From assembly GCA_951802115.1 (NCBI GenBank), contig CATOPL010000012.1, positions 38,010 to 102,009 on the forward strand: a stretch of DNA of 64,000 nucleotides, given 5' to 3'. The stretch comes from an uncultured Lachnospiraceae bacterium (lineage in GTDB: Bacteria > Bacillota > Clostridia > Lachnospirales > Lachnospiraceae). Numbering within the stretch: position 1 is the first letter of the stretch; each line of letters begins with the position of its first letter. The notes under the pieces are model-generated. The model was not told where the DNA came from. It did not search any database and saw only the letters and a program-made list of their open reading frames with translations. Position numbers and translations under genes: made by a program. Positions 53,925-62,856 of the stretch are shown in pieces.

Positions 53925-54413
53925 ATGAAGAAAAGCTGGTCTTTTACGGATACATATGGGAAAGAACACAGTATTGTATATAAAGCCGGGTTCTCGATAA
54001 AATTGATTGTAGACGGAACCGCTTATAAATTAAAATCGCAGAACTGGTTTGTAAACGTAATCGATTATTCTATTGAGATTGCGGGCAGTGATATTCGTCT
54101 GGTTGCAATCGGTACGAAAGTAGATGTGGCAATTAACGGTGTTTATATCGGGAGCGGCAAACCATATGTACCAATTCAGGCTAATACTCCTGCATGGGTT
54201 TGGGTTCTGGTTGGAATCAGCACGGTTGTGGGAGTCCTGGTGAATTCTGCACTGGGAGCGGTTATTGGAATATGTTTTAGTACTTTTTATATCAATTTTG
54301 CGGTTTCCAGGAAAAATAAAATGGTAATTGCATGTTTTCTGGCCTGGGTGGTTATACAGTCGATTCTGGGATACATGGCATTCACTTTGTCGGCAGCCAT
54401 AAATTATATGTAA
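53925..54413 (+). CDS. Hypothetical membrane protein, 162 aa
   Basis: Residues about 1-85 are a beta-rich soluble domain (WSFTDTYGKEHSIVYKAGFS, VDVAINGVYIGSGKPY). Three hydrophobic segments follow (about 90-108, 112-125 and 134-158). AAGGAGAG lies upstream of ATG 53925. The soluble part vaguely resembles FAIM-like beta domains, which I could not test. It interrupts the acs cluster between two terminator-like gaps. Confidence 0.65.
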   Translation: MKKSWSFTDTYGKEHSIVYKAGFSIKLIVDGTAYKLKSQNWFVNVIDYSIEIAGSDIRLVAIGTKVDVAINGVYIGSGKPYVPIQANTPAWVWVLVGISTVVGVLVNSALGAVIGICFSTFYINFAVSRKNKMVIACFLAWVVIQSILGYMAFTLSAAINYM

Positions 54414-54434
54414 CAGGAAAAAGGAGATAATTCT

Positions 54435-54830
54435 ATGGACTATAATAATCAAAATTCCGGATGGCGAGAAAATGATCCAGGTCATTTCGGGGAACAGTCT
54501 TCTTACCGACCGGGAGAGCAGCCGCCTTATCCGTCCCAGTATCCGCCAGGGAATTCTCAGGTAGTGCTTCGAGAAGTCGGCCAGCGCAATGAAAACAGGC
54601 TGGCAGTCACCTCACTGGTCCTGGGAATTGTCACACTGCTTTTCTTCTGGATACCATTTATATCCATCATCACCGGAATTATCGGAATGATAATGGCAAT
54701 CATCAGTCTGGTAAAGGAAGAGCGTAAGGTGATGCCCATTGTCGGTATGATTTTATCCATCATCGGCGTGGCGCTTTCATCTCTGATGATTCTGGGGTAT
54801 ATTGTCCAGTATCTGACTTATACGCTGTAA
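54435..54830 (+). CDS. DUF4190 membrane protein
   Basis: A 131-aa protein. The first 45 residues are polar and Pro/Gln/Ser-rich (YPSQYPPGNSQ); then come LAVTSLVLGIVTLLFFWIPF and KVMPIVGMILSIIGVALSSL, the two-helix DUF4190 pattern with a middle GIIGMIMAIISL. AAGGAG precedes ATG 54435. It follows the previous gene by 21 bp. No known role; its presence in the acs cluster is unusual. Confidence 0.8.
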   Translation: MDYNNQNSGWRENDPGHFGEQSSYRPGEQPPYPSQYPPGNSQVVLREVGQRNENRLAVTSLVLGIVTLLFFWIPFISIITGIIGMIMAIISLVKEERKVMPIVGMILSIIGVALSSLMILGYIVQYLTYTL

Positions 54831-54943
54831 GGATGATCAAATTGATCTTTACAGAAAAAGGCAACCAGGTCTGCCGGTGTTTTCTTAAAAGACATCCGCA
54901 GTTAACCGACTGTATTTAAAAGAAAATATGGAGATTAACGATT

Positions 54944-56875
54944 ATGCCAAATGTAACATTCAAATTTGAAGACGGAACTGAAACGGTTGTTGCGGTAACA
55001 GCCGGGGAAAATCTGTTGGAGGTGGCGCGAAAAGCGAATGTAGCCATTGATGCACCTTGTTCAGGCAACGGTTCCTGCGGAAAATGCAAAGTCAAATATT
55101 TAAATGGAGAATTAAACAGCGAAAAAACAAGGCATATCTCAGATCAGGATTACGCGGAAGGGTGGAGACTTTCCTGCGTCAGTACCATTACCGGAGATGT
55201 GGAGGTAATGGTGCCGGATATTGCATCTGCTTACAAGAGTCGAATGAAGGTAGCAGATTTAAGTTCCAAAGAAGAGATAGCTATTTTTGATAGAGCGAAA
55301 AAAGACGTGGAAGAGTCCGGGATTAGTTTTGAAAACGATTTTTCAGTGGCAGAGCTCCAGATGGAAATGCCGACTCTGGATGATACCATGCCGGACAATG
55401 AACGGTTGATTTGGGCTGTTCAGTCAGTTGCAGATGCAGAAAAAGTCAAACTGACCTATCAGGTATTAAAGAAACTTCCCGATGTGCTTCGGGATAATGA
55501 ATTTCATATCAATGCCATATACCGAAAAGATGAGAACGGTGTATTGGTATATGATGTATTACCACTTGAAGAGAAAAGAATCTGTGCCGCCGCTATTGAT
55601 ATCGGCACTACCACCGTATCGGCTGTGATTCTGGATATGAAGAGTGGAGAATTGCTTGCAAAAGCTTCTGCCGGAAATGGACAGATCCGGTATGGTGCAG
55701 ATGTCATTAACCGTATTATTGAATCCACCAAAGAGGGCGGAAGAGAAAAGCTTCAAAAAGCGATCATTCAGGAGACCATCAATCCCATGCTGCAGAATAT
55801 GTGCCGTGCGGCCAAGATTCCGGAAGATCGTATTTATCATATGTGTATAGCTTCAAACACTACCATGAATCATCTGTTCGCGGGAATCAACGCAGACCCG
55901 CTTCGTATGGAACCCTATATACCGGCATTTTTTGAGACTGATAATCTGTTTGCCTATGATCTTGGCATCCAAATACATCAGGATGCCAGAATCGTGATTG
56001 CACCAAATATCGGAAGTTATGTAGGTGGTGATATTACAGCTGGTACGTTGGTCAGTATGATCTGGAACAAGCCGGAATTTAATCTCTTTATCGATCTGGG
56101 AACCAATGGTGAGATCGTGTTCGGCAACTCGGACTTTATGATGAGCTGTGCCTGCTCTGCAGGTCCCGCATTTGAGGGCGGTGATATCAGCTGTGGTATG
56201 CGTGCTACAGACGGCGCCATAGAAGCGTGTACGATCGATGCGAAAACTATGGAACCCACATTTAAGATTGTAGGCAATGAAGGTCAGAAAGCAGTAGGGC
56301 TTTGCGGCTCTGGCATTATTGACGTAATCGCAGAACTGTTCCGCTGCCGAATTATAAGCCCTAAAGGCAAGTTTGTCAGAGAGGGTAGAAGAGTACGTCA
56401 TGACGAATACGGCATCGGGAGCTATGTGCTGGTATTCAAGGAAGATGCGGCAGGACACAAAGATGTGGTTATCAACGAAGTAGATATCGACAATTTTATT
56501 CGTGCAAAAGGTGCGATTTTCTCTGCTATCTGTACGATGATTCGTTCTCTGGATTTTGATGTGTCCATGATTGAAAATGTCTATGTGGCAGGCGGCATCG
56601 GAAGCGGCATCAATATGAAAAATGCTGTAACTATTGGTATGTTTCCGGATATTGAGATTGAGAAATTCCACTATATTGGCAATTCTTCCCTGACAGGAGC
56701 CTACAGTATGGTTCTGTCCAGACAGGCAGAGGAAAAAGTATACGATCTTTCACATAATATGACATATATGGAACTGAGTACGGATCCAGGTTATATGGAT
56801 GAATTTGTAGCAGCATGTTTCCTGCCTCATACAGATACTTCACTGTTTCCAAGTGTAATTCAGGAAGATATCTGA
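54944..56875 (+). CDS. Reductive activator of the corrinoid protein (RACo-like, DUF4445)
   Basis: A 643-aa protein. The N-terminal [2Fe-2S] domain has CSGNGSCGKCKV with a fourth Cys at LSC. A linker leads to the ASKHA-type ATPase fold with AAIDIGTTTVSAVILDM, FIDLGTNGEIVFGN, CSAGPAFEGGDISCGM and AGGIGSGINMKNAV. Such proteins use ATP to re-reduce Co(II) that has left the catalytic cycle. Position in the acs cluster supports AcsC/AcsD as the client. Confidence 0.9.
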   Translation: MPNVTFKFEDGTETVVAVTAGENLLEVARKANVAIDAPCSGNGSCGKCKVKYLNGELNSEKTRHISDQDYAEGWRLSCVSTITGDVEVMVPDIASAYKSRMKVADLSSKEEIAIFDRAKKDVEESGISFENDFSVAELQMEMPTLDDTMPDNERLIWAVQSVADAEKVKLTYQVLKKLPDVLRDNEFHINAIYRKDENGVLVYDVLPLEEKRICAAAIDIGTTTVSAVILDMKSGELLAKASAGNGQIRYGADVINRIIESTKEGGREKLQKAIIQETINPMLQNMCRAAKIPEDRIYHMCIASNTTMNHLFAGINADPLRMEPYIPAFFETDNLFAYDLGIQIHQDARIVIAPNIGSYVGGDITAGTLVSMIWNKPEFNLFIDLGTNGEIVFGNSDFMMSCACSAGPAFEGGDISCGMRATDGAIEACTIDAKTMEPTFKIVGNEGQKAVGLCGSGIIDVIAELFRCRIISPKGKFVREGRRVRHDEYGIGSYVLVFKEDAAGHKDVVINEVDIDNFIRAKGAIFSAICTMIRSLDFDVSMIENVYVAGGIGSGINMKNAVTIGMFPDIEIEKFHYIGNSSLTGAYSMVLSRQAEEKVYDLSHNMTYMELSTDPGYMDEFVAACFLPHTDTSLFPSVIQEDI

Positions 56876-56903
56876 TCAGAAGATAATGAAGGAGGGGATT
56901 CCA

Positions 56904-57545
56904 TTGGAAATAGAAAATCATAAAGAAGAAGTGCCTTTTGAGTACTATCTGGAAAAGTACAGATTACTGGATCCGCAAGAGGCGGCACAAAGATTGAACA
57001 TATTGTATGATGCAACGATACAGGAATTCCGTCTTCGGTTTATGGGGCATGAATATGCAATCGCTTATCCTGCATTCTCAATCCATACATGTGAGCCAAA
57101 GGAGGGTGAAACCAGTCTGTTTCAGTCCAGTATTCCTGCACAGACATTTATTCTCCGGTATCTTATAGAAGGTCAGTATATTCAGAGCAGTGGGAAATAT
57201 ATGACTTTTCGTGAAGTGCCCACTTACGGCGAATTATATATTCAGCCTTTCACCGGGCGATGTCTGAAACGTCTGACTTATGGTTTTGGTTTTAAGTTAA
57301 AGGCTTTTGCAGAGGCTATGGAACGTATACCAGGAGTTAAAAAACTTTCTATGGGAGACGTTTCCTATGAATTCGAACTGATTAACGGATATTTCATGCA
57401 GTTTATTTTCTGGGAAGGAGATGACGAATTTCCTCCTTCAGCTCAGATTCTGTACAGTGATAACTTTCAGTTTGGATTCCACGCCGAGGACATGGTAGTG
57501 GCAGGAGACCTGTCCATTTCTACAGTGAAAAGTCTGTGCGCTTAA
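56904..57545 (+). CDS. DUF3786 protein
   Basis: A 213-aa soluble protein; FRLRFMGHEYAIAYPAFSIH, ILRYLIEGQYIQSSGKYMTF, FREVPTYGELYIQPF and FEAMERIPG-like AEAMERIPGVKKLSMGD match the DUF3786 family. TTG 56904 is favoured: GGAGGGG (56891-56897) is 6 nt upstream and would lie inside the frame if ATG 56886 were used. DUF3786 genes recur beside corrinoid activators in anaerobes, so a role in corrinoid handling is plausible; unproven. Confidence 0.8.
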   Translation: MEIENHKEEVPFEYYLEKYRLLDPQEAAQRLNILYDATIQEFRLRFMGHEYAIAYPAFSIHTCEPKEGETSLFQSSIPAQTFILRYLIEGQYIQSSGKYMTFREVPTYGELYIQPFTGRCLKRLTYGFGFKLKAFAEAMERIPGVKKLSMGDVSYEFELINGYFMQFIFWEGDDEFPPSAQILYSDNFQFGFHAEDMVVAGDLSISTVKSLCA

Positions 57546-57625
57546 AATAACAAAACAATGTTTTCTCTGGTTCACTGATTTTCTGAATATGAAGAGACAC
57601 TTGCGCCGTAGAAAGCATTGTAGTC

Positions 57626-57639
57626 TGGCAATATTGCCA
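57626..57639. promoter_or_regulatory. 14-bp perfect palindrome before fhs
   Basis: TGGCAATATTGCCA, flanked by CATTG and overlapping CAATG, which extends the symmetry. It lies about 85 bp upstream of a TATAAT (57722-57727). Possible operator. The leader after the TATAAT has a perfect hairpin CAAAGGA/TCCTTTG (57739-57759). Confidence 0.45.
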
Positions 57640-57837
57640 ATGTCTTATGATTTTATTTTGACGATATACACAAAGTTGCACATAGTACAATATGTAGGAT
57701 GCCAGAAAATTAGCAATCCTGTATAATGTTGGTATGTTCAAAGGACTGATAATCCTTTGTTAAAAATTAAACAATCGCGTAAAATGCGTGCCCTGAAGGG
57801 AGAAGTCAGCCCAAAGGGAAAGAAAGGAGTAATTCTT

Positions 57838-59526
57838 ATGGGATTCAAAAGTGACATCGAGATTGCACAGGAATGCGAGATGAGGCCGATTACTGAAATC
57901 GCAACCAAAGCAGGGATCGACGACAAGTATCTGGAGCAGTATGGAAAGTACAAAGCAAAAATTGATTACAATCTGCTGAAAGAGTCTGACGCTCCAAATG
58001 GCAAGCTGATCCTTGTTACCGCAATCAACCCAACTCCTGCAGGAGAAGGAAAGACCACCACGACTGTAGGTCTTGCAGATGGTATGCAAAAGCTTGGTAA
58101 GAAGGTTATGGTTGCTCTTCGTGAGCCGTCCCTCGGACCGGTCTTTGGTGTAAAAGGCGGCGCTGCAGGCGGCGGATATGCACAGGTTGTTCCTATGGAA
58201 GATATTAACCTTCATTTCACAGGTGACTTCCATGCGATCGGTGCTGCAAACAATCTGTTGGCAGCTATGATTGACAATCATATTTTCCAGGGTAATGCTC
58301 TTAACATCGATCCAAGAAAAATCACCTGGAGAAGATGTGTGGACATGAATGACCGTCAGCTTCGTAATGTGGTAGACGGCCTTGGTGGAAAGACCAACGG
58401 TATGCCGAGAGAAGATGGCTATGATATCACGGTTGCATCCGAGATCATGGCAGTTCTGTGTCTGGCAAGCGACATTCTTGACCTGAAGAAGAGACTGGCA
58501 AGAATTATCATTGGTTATACATACGGTAAAGTGGCAGAGCAGAAGCCTGTTACTGCTGGTGATCTGCATGCAGAGGGCGCTATGGCAGCACTTCTGAAAG
58601 ATGCTCTGAAACCGAATCTGGTTCAGACTCTGGAAGGTGTTCCGGCAATCGTTCACGGCGGACCATTCGCTAATATCGCACATGGCTGTAACTCTGTAAC
58701 CGCTACCAAGATGGCACTTAAATTATCTGATTACACGATCACAGAGGCTGGTTTTGGTGCTGATCTCGGCGCTGAGAAGTTCCTGGATATCAAATGCCGT
58801 ATGGCAGGCCTGAGACCCAATGCAGTTGTTGTTGTAGCTACTGTACGTGCTCTGAAGTACAACGGCGGTGTTCCGAAAGCAGATCTCAACAATGAGAATC
58901 TGGAAGCGCTTGAGAAAGGACTTCCGAACCTTCTGAAACATGTGAGCAATATCACTAATGTATACAAGCTTCCATGTGTGGTTGCGATCAACGCATTCCC
59001 GACCGATACCAAGGCTGAACTTGATCTTGTGGAAGCAAAATGTAAAGAGCTGGGCGTAAACGTTGCTCTGTCTGAAGTATGGGCAAAAGGCGGAGAAGGC
59101 GGCGTGAAACTGGCAGAAGAGGTTCTTCGTCTGGTTGAGCAGCCGAATGACTTTACTTTCTCTTATGAGCTGGAAGGCACCTCTATTGAGGATAAGCTTA
59201 ATGCGATCGTTCAGAAGATTTATGGCGGAAGCAAAGTAGTTTTGACTGCAAACGCTCAGAAGCAGGCAAAAGAGCTGGAAGCTCTTGGATTTGGAAACTG
59301 CCCGATTTGTGTGGCTAAGACTCAGTACAGTCTGACAGATGATCAGACGAAACTTGGTGCTCCGACAGGATTTGAAGTAACTGTACGTAATCTGAAGATT
59401 TCTGCAGGCGCAGGCTTTATTGTTGCTCTGACCGGCGAGATCATGACCATGCCTGGTCTTCCGAAGGTTCCAGCTGCAGAGAGAATTGATGTAGACGAGA
59501 CCGGAAAGATTACTGGACTGTTCTAA
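57838..59526 (+). CDS. fhs: Formate--tetrahydrofolate ligase
   Basis: A 562-aa ATP-dependent enzyme making 10-formyl-THF, the first step of the methyl branch. The ATP motif is [54 protein letters not shown] and KAVGGEG-like [13 protein letters not shown] are family motifs. AAAGGAG (57823-57829) is 8 nt before ATG 57838; a longer frame back to 57757 is not supported. Confidence 0.96.
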   Translation: MGFKSDIEIAQECEMRPITEIATKAGIDDKYLEQYGKYKAKIDYNLLKESDAPNGKLILVTAINPTPAGEGKTTTTVGLADGMQKLGKKVMVALREPSLGPVFGVKGGAAGGGYAQVVPMEDINLHFTGDFHAIGAANNLLAAMIDNHIFQGNALNIDPRKITWRRCVDMNDRQLRNVVDGLGGKTNGMPREDGYDITVASEIMAVLCLASDILDLKKRLARIIIGYTYGKVAEQKPVTAGDLHAEGAMAALLKDALKPNLVQTLEGVPAIVHGGPFANIAHGCNSVTATKMALKLSDYTITEAGFGADLGAEKFLDIKCRMAGLRPNAVVVVATVRALKYNGGVPKADLNNENLEALEKGLPNLLKHVSNITNVYKLPCVVAINAFPTDTKAELDLVEAKCKELGVNVALSEVWAKGGEGGVKLAEEVLRLVEQPNDFTFSYELEGTSIEDKLNAIVQKIYGGSKVVLTANAQKQAKELEALGFGNCPICVAKTQYSLTDDQTKLGAPTGFEVTVRNLKISAGAGFIVALTGEIMTMPGLPKVPAAERIDVDETGKITGLF

Positions 59527-59547
59527 GTATCATTGAATTATTTGATC

Positions 59548-59588
59548 ATAACAGGAAGCAGGGATTTATATGCCCTGCTAACTGTTAT
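59548..59588 (+). terminator. Terminator after fhs
   Basis: Two stacked stems: ATAACAG with CTGTTAT and AGCAGGG with CCCTGCT, loop ATTTATATG region. A moderately T-rich stretch follows. Confidence 0.65.
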
Positions 59589-59912
59589 GTATTCATATTG
59601 TTGTGTTGTATCCTGTCAGGTTTTACATATGTATTGTCTCTGACGGGATAGAACAGCAGGCGGACCTGTGAATTATTAAGCCGCTGAATCGATATAAAAG
59701 TTGCAGTTGAGAACGAAAGTCCTGTAAAAAGCAGACAAAACGTCAGACGTACAGCGTAGCAGGTCCTATGTGTTGCTGCATTTAGTGCCGGATGCGTATC
59801 AGCAGCACGCCGTATCCTCACGGCAGTTGTTAATATCTTGGCACGGTAGTTTGACTTATGCCGGCGGAAATAATGTGCAGTAAAAACTGTATTAATTTTA
59901 TGGAGGTAATAT
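59589..59912 (+). other. 324-bp gap between fhs and fchA, structured
   Basis: TATCCTGTCAG (59609-59619) pairs with CTGACGGGATA (59640-59650), one G-U pair. The rest contains no gene. I compared it with the THF riboswitch pattern and saw no match. TTGACT near 59848 may be a -35 for fchA, without a clear -10. Confidence 0.35.
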
Positions 59913-60542
59913 ATGGGATTCACAAAGGGAACATGTGAAGAATTTGTAGATGTGCTTGCATCGAAGGCTCCGGTACCGGGCGGCGGCGGCGCATCCGCGC
60001 TGGTAGGCGCTATCGGTATGGCTCTTGGCAATATGGTAGGAAGTCTGACCGTTGGTAAGAAGAAATATGCGGATGTAGAAGAAGATATTATTGCAATGAA
60101 GGAAAAAGCAACGGCGCTTCAGGCAGATTTTCTTCGTCTGGTAGAAGCAGATGCAGAAGCGTTTGAGCCGCTTTCCAAGGCATATGGTATGCCCAGAGAG
60201 ACTGAAGAAGAAAAGGCAGAAAAAGCCAGAGTTATGGCTATTGTTTTGAAAGATGCATGTGCAGTTCCTATGGAAATCATGGAAAAGTGCTGTGAAGCAA
60301 TCGATGTGATCGAAGAATTTGCTGCAAAAGGTTCTGCTCTTGCTATTTCAGATGCAGGTGTGGGTGTTGTATTTTGTAAGGCGGCGCTTCTGGGTGCATC
60401 TTTAAATGTATTTATTAATACAAAGTCTATGGCTGATAAAGAGTACGCAGCATCTTTGAACGAAAAAGCTGACAAGATGATCGCAGACTACAGCAAGAAG
60501 GCTGATGAAATTTTTGCTGCGGTAAATGCGAGATTACGGTAA
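59913..60542 (+). CDS. fchA: Methenyl-THF cyclohydrolase, cyclodeaminase family
   Basis: A 209-aa helical protein of the formiminotransferase-cyclodeaminase fold. The N-terminal VLASKAPVPGGGGASALVGA glycine motif and LGNMVGSLTVGKKKY are typical. It converts 5,10-methenyl-THF to 10-formyl-THF and back, between Fhs and FolD. TGGAGG lies before ATG 59913. Its presence as a separate enzyme agrees with the loss of cyclohydrolase residues in FolD. Confidence 0.92.
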   Translation: MGFTKGTCEEFVDVLASKAPVPGGGGASALVGAIGMALGNMVGSLTVGKKKYADVEEDIIAMKEKATALQADFLRLVEADAEAFEPLSKAYGMPRETEEEKAEKARVMAIVLKDACAVPMEIMEKCCEAIDVIEEFAAKGSALAISDAGVGVVFCKAALLGASLNVFINTKSMADKEYAASLNEKADKMIADYSKKADEIFAAVNARLR

Positions 60543-60549
60543 ATCATAC

Positions 60550-60576
60550 CTTATTGAATATTTGTAGTTCAATAAG
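60550..60576. other. AT-rich dyad between fchA and folD
   Basis: CTTATTGAA (60550-60558), 9 nt, TTCAATAAG (60568-60576), a perfect inverted repeat directly after fchA. The same arms recur after folD at 61602-61629. Confidence 0.6.
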
Positions 60577-60711
60577 TATACAATATTTTTCAAACTATTC
60601 ACAAAACTGTCAAGAATATGAAGGGTAATGTCTGCATTTACATCGGACTTACAGGCTGAAAATTGTATTGAAGCGCAGATGAGAATGCAGAATCAAAATA
60701 GGAGAGTAAAT

Positions 60712-61563
60712 ATGGCAAAACAGTTATTAGGAAAAGAAGTAACTGCTGCATTAAATGAGAGAATCAAAACAGATGTGGCAACTTTGAACGCAAAAGGCGT
60801 AAAACCGACTCTCGGCATCATTCGTGTTGGAGAGAGACCGGATGATCTTTCTTATGAGAGAGGTGCAACCAAACGCTGCGAGACATTGGGTGTAGAATAT
60901 AAAAAATATCTGCTTCCTGCAGATGTAAGCCAGGATGAACTTCTGAAAGTTGTAGATGAAGTCAACAACGATAATAATATTCATGGTGTATTGATGTTCC
61001 GTCCGCTTCCGAAACATATTGATCAGACTCTGGTGGAGAATGCTCTTGCAGCGGAGAAAGATGTAGACTGTCAGACAGATGCCTCTCTTGGTGGCGTATT
61101 CACCGGCAAAAAGGTTGGATTCCCTCCTTGTACTCCGCAGGCGTGTATGGAGATTCTGGATCACTATGGAATCGACTGTACTGGTAAGAAAGCAGTGGTA
61201 ATTGGACGTTCTCTGGTTGTAGGAAAACCTGCTGCACAGATGCTGATCAAGAAAAATGCAACGGTTACCACCTGTCATACCAGAACGATTGATATGCCGT
61301 CTGTGGCAAGAGAAGGAGAGATTCTGATCGTTGCAGCCGGTCGTGCAGGCGTTGTGGGAGCAGAATATGTATCTCCGGGGCAGATTGTTATTGATGTAGG
61401 GATCAATGTAAATGAAGAAGGAAAACTCTGCGGAGATGTCGATTACGCAGCAGTAGAACCGATCGTCGAAGCAATCACTCCGGTTCCCGGCGGTGTTGGA
61501 AGTGTAACCACTTCAGTCCTTGTTGGACATGTGGTGGAAGCAGCAATGAGAAAATTTGCATAA
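60712..61563 (+). CDS. folD: Methylene-THF dehydrogenase, FolD family, cyclohydrolase residues lost
   Basis: A 283-aa protein. VIGRSLVVGKPAAQML binds NAD(P), and TPVPGGVGSVTTSVLV and FPPCTPQA are FolD motifs. Without gaps, RVGERPDDLSYERGATKRCE aligns to the E. coli segment VGSNPASQIYVASKRKACE: the tyrosine is kept but the catalytic Lys54 is Ala. VLMFRPLP has Phe where E. coli ILVQLPLP has Gln98. KDVD is kept. It should therefore act as dehydrogenase only. GGAGAG precedes ATG 60712. Confidence 0.9.
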   Translation: MAKQLLGKEVTAALNERIKTDVATLNAKGVKPTLGIIRVGERPDDLSYERGATKRCETLGVEYKKYLLPADVSQDELLKVVDEVNNDNNIHGVLMFRPLPKHIDQTLVENALAAEKDVDCQTDASLGGVFTGKKVGFPPCTPQACMEILDHYGIDCTGKKAVVIGRSLVVGKPAAQMLIKKNATVTTCHTRTIDMPSVAREGEILIVAAGRAGVVGAEYVSPGQIVIDVGINVNEEGKLCGDVDYAAVEPIVEAITPVPGGVGSVTTSVLVGHVVEAAMRKFA

Positions 61564-61577
61564 TTATTTATCCAGCA

Positions 61578-61656
61578 GAGCTGTCCCGAAAGTATTTTAT
61601 ACTTATTGAACTACTTAATGTTCAATAAGATATGATATTCGGGACAGCTCTTTTTT
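61578..61656 (+). terminator. Terminator after folD enclosing the AT-rich dyad
   Basis: GAGCTGTCCCGAA (61578-61590) pairs perfectly with TTCGGGACAGCTC (61638-61650), followed by TTTTTT. The 47-nt loop contains CTTATTGAA (61602-61610) and TTCAATAAG (61621-61629), the same dyad as before folD. Confidence 0.88.
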
Positions 61657-61938
61657 GCACCCTTAGTACTTTTTTATTTTAATCTGAAACTAAATTCCAT
61701 CTCAGTCATGTCTGTAATAATTTACATAAAAAAATTATGTAAATCAACACGACTGTTTCAGTTTTTCTTAAGAAATATTATGAATTGCTTCAGACATAAA
61801 AGTCCTCGATTATGATATTCTATATATAAGGTAATTTGATGTACATAAATTATATACCACAAAACAGGGCGTATCAGATAGTTAAGATAAATTTTCAAAT
61901 ATGCTCTGGAAAACTACGTATGGGGAGAGGATAAACCG
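61657..61938. other. 282-bp AT-rich gap
   Basis: No gene or convincing dyad. Candidate promoter elements for the peptidase gene are TTGCTT (about 61785) and TATGAT (about 61811), but spacing is poor. Confidence 0.3.
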
Positions 61939-62856
61939 ATGGAACGCCAGCGAAGAATGACAGAACGGGAGAGGATCAGAAGACGAGAACAGATGCGTCG
62001 TAAGAAAAAACGCAGACTGCGCCGAAAAATAAAGAGAATATGTACTATTTTTCTGATGCTGCTTATATTATTCACAGCAGTATGGATGATTGTTTTTTCT
62101 TTAAAAAAATTGAACATTATACCAAACAACAAAAATTTTGAGATCGAAAAGCCTGTTCAGAGAACAGAAGAAGAAGTACGGTCAAAGCTGGAAGAAATGG
62201 CAGAGAAGCATAAAGAATATAAAGAAATTCTGGAGCATTATGAAGATTATCCTGAAGTATATCTGGCCGCATTAGCCAATAATCCGGAAATGCTGGAATA
62301 TGTAAAAGGTTATCTGGACCAGCAGGATACTTCAGATGCAAAGCTTACAAAGAAAGAAAAAAAAGAAGATTTTCCGCTGTTTATTCAGTGGGATAAGCGT
62401 TGGGGATATCATTCATACGGGACAAGCAGTATCGGAATCTCCGGATGTGGTCCTACCTGCCTTTCCATGGTGATCTATGGACTGACAAATAATGAACTGG
62501 CAACGCCAGATAAAGTAGCCCGTTACTCGCAGGAACAGGGCTACTATATTGAAGGAACAGGAACGTCCTGGGATTTAATGACTGAAGGGGCTTCTTCCTT
62601 CGGTGTGACTGGAACGGAACTTTTGCTTGAAGAAAATGCAATGAAACGGGAGTTGGATGCGGGACATCCGATCATCTGCGCTATGAGAGAAGGGGATTTT
62701 ACAGCAGCGGGTCATTTTATCATGATTCGCGGTTATGACAAAAAGGGCTTCATTGTAAATGACCCGAACAGCAGAGCCAGAAGCGAAAAACAATGGACCT
62801 ATGAAGAGCTGAATGGGCAGATCAAAAATTTATGGTCTTATTTTTCACGCAACTGA
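61939..62856 (+). CDS. Membrane-anchored C39-like cysteine peptidase
   Basis: A 305-aa protein. The first 33 residues are extremely basic (RMTERERIRRREQMRRKKKR), then one membrane segment (residues about 36-56) and a linker. The papain-like domain (about 150-305) has the nucleophile in GISGCGPTCLSM, the histidine in AAGHFIMIRGYD and the third residue in VNDPNSRA, the Peptidase_C39_2 pattern. GGGAGAGG precedes ATG 61939. There is no ABC transporter beside it, so it is not a bacteriocin exporter; target unknown. The 3' end overlaps the convergent recombinase by 19 bp. Confidence 0.85.
   Translation: MERQRRMTERERIRRREQMRRKKKRRLRRKIKRICTIFLMLLILFTAVWMIVFSLKKLNIIPNNKNFEIEKPVQRTEEEVRSKLEEMAEKHKEYKEILEHYEDYPEVYLAALANNPEMLEYVKGYLDQQDTSDAKLTKKEKKEDFPLFIQWDKRWGYHSYGTSSIGISGCGPTCLSMVIYGLTNNELATPDKVARYSQEQGYYIEGTGTSWDLMTEGASSFGVTGTELLLEENAMKRELDAGHPIICAMREGDFTAAGHFIMIRGYDKKGFIVNDPNSRARSEKQWTYEELNGQIKNLWSYFSRN

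Noticed and set aside
59589..60711. THF riboswitch near fchA/folD
   Set aside because: The gaps contain hairpins but not the conserved THF riboswitch core segments as I remember them; an Rfam scan would decide.
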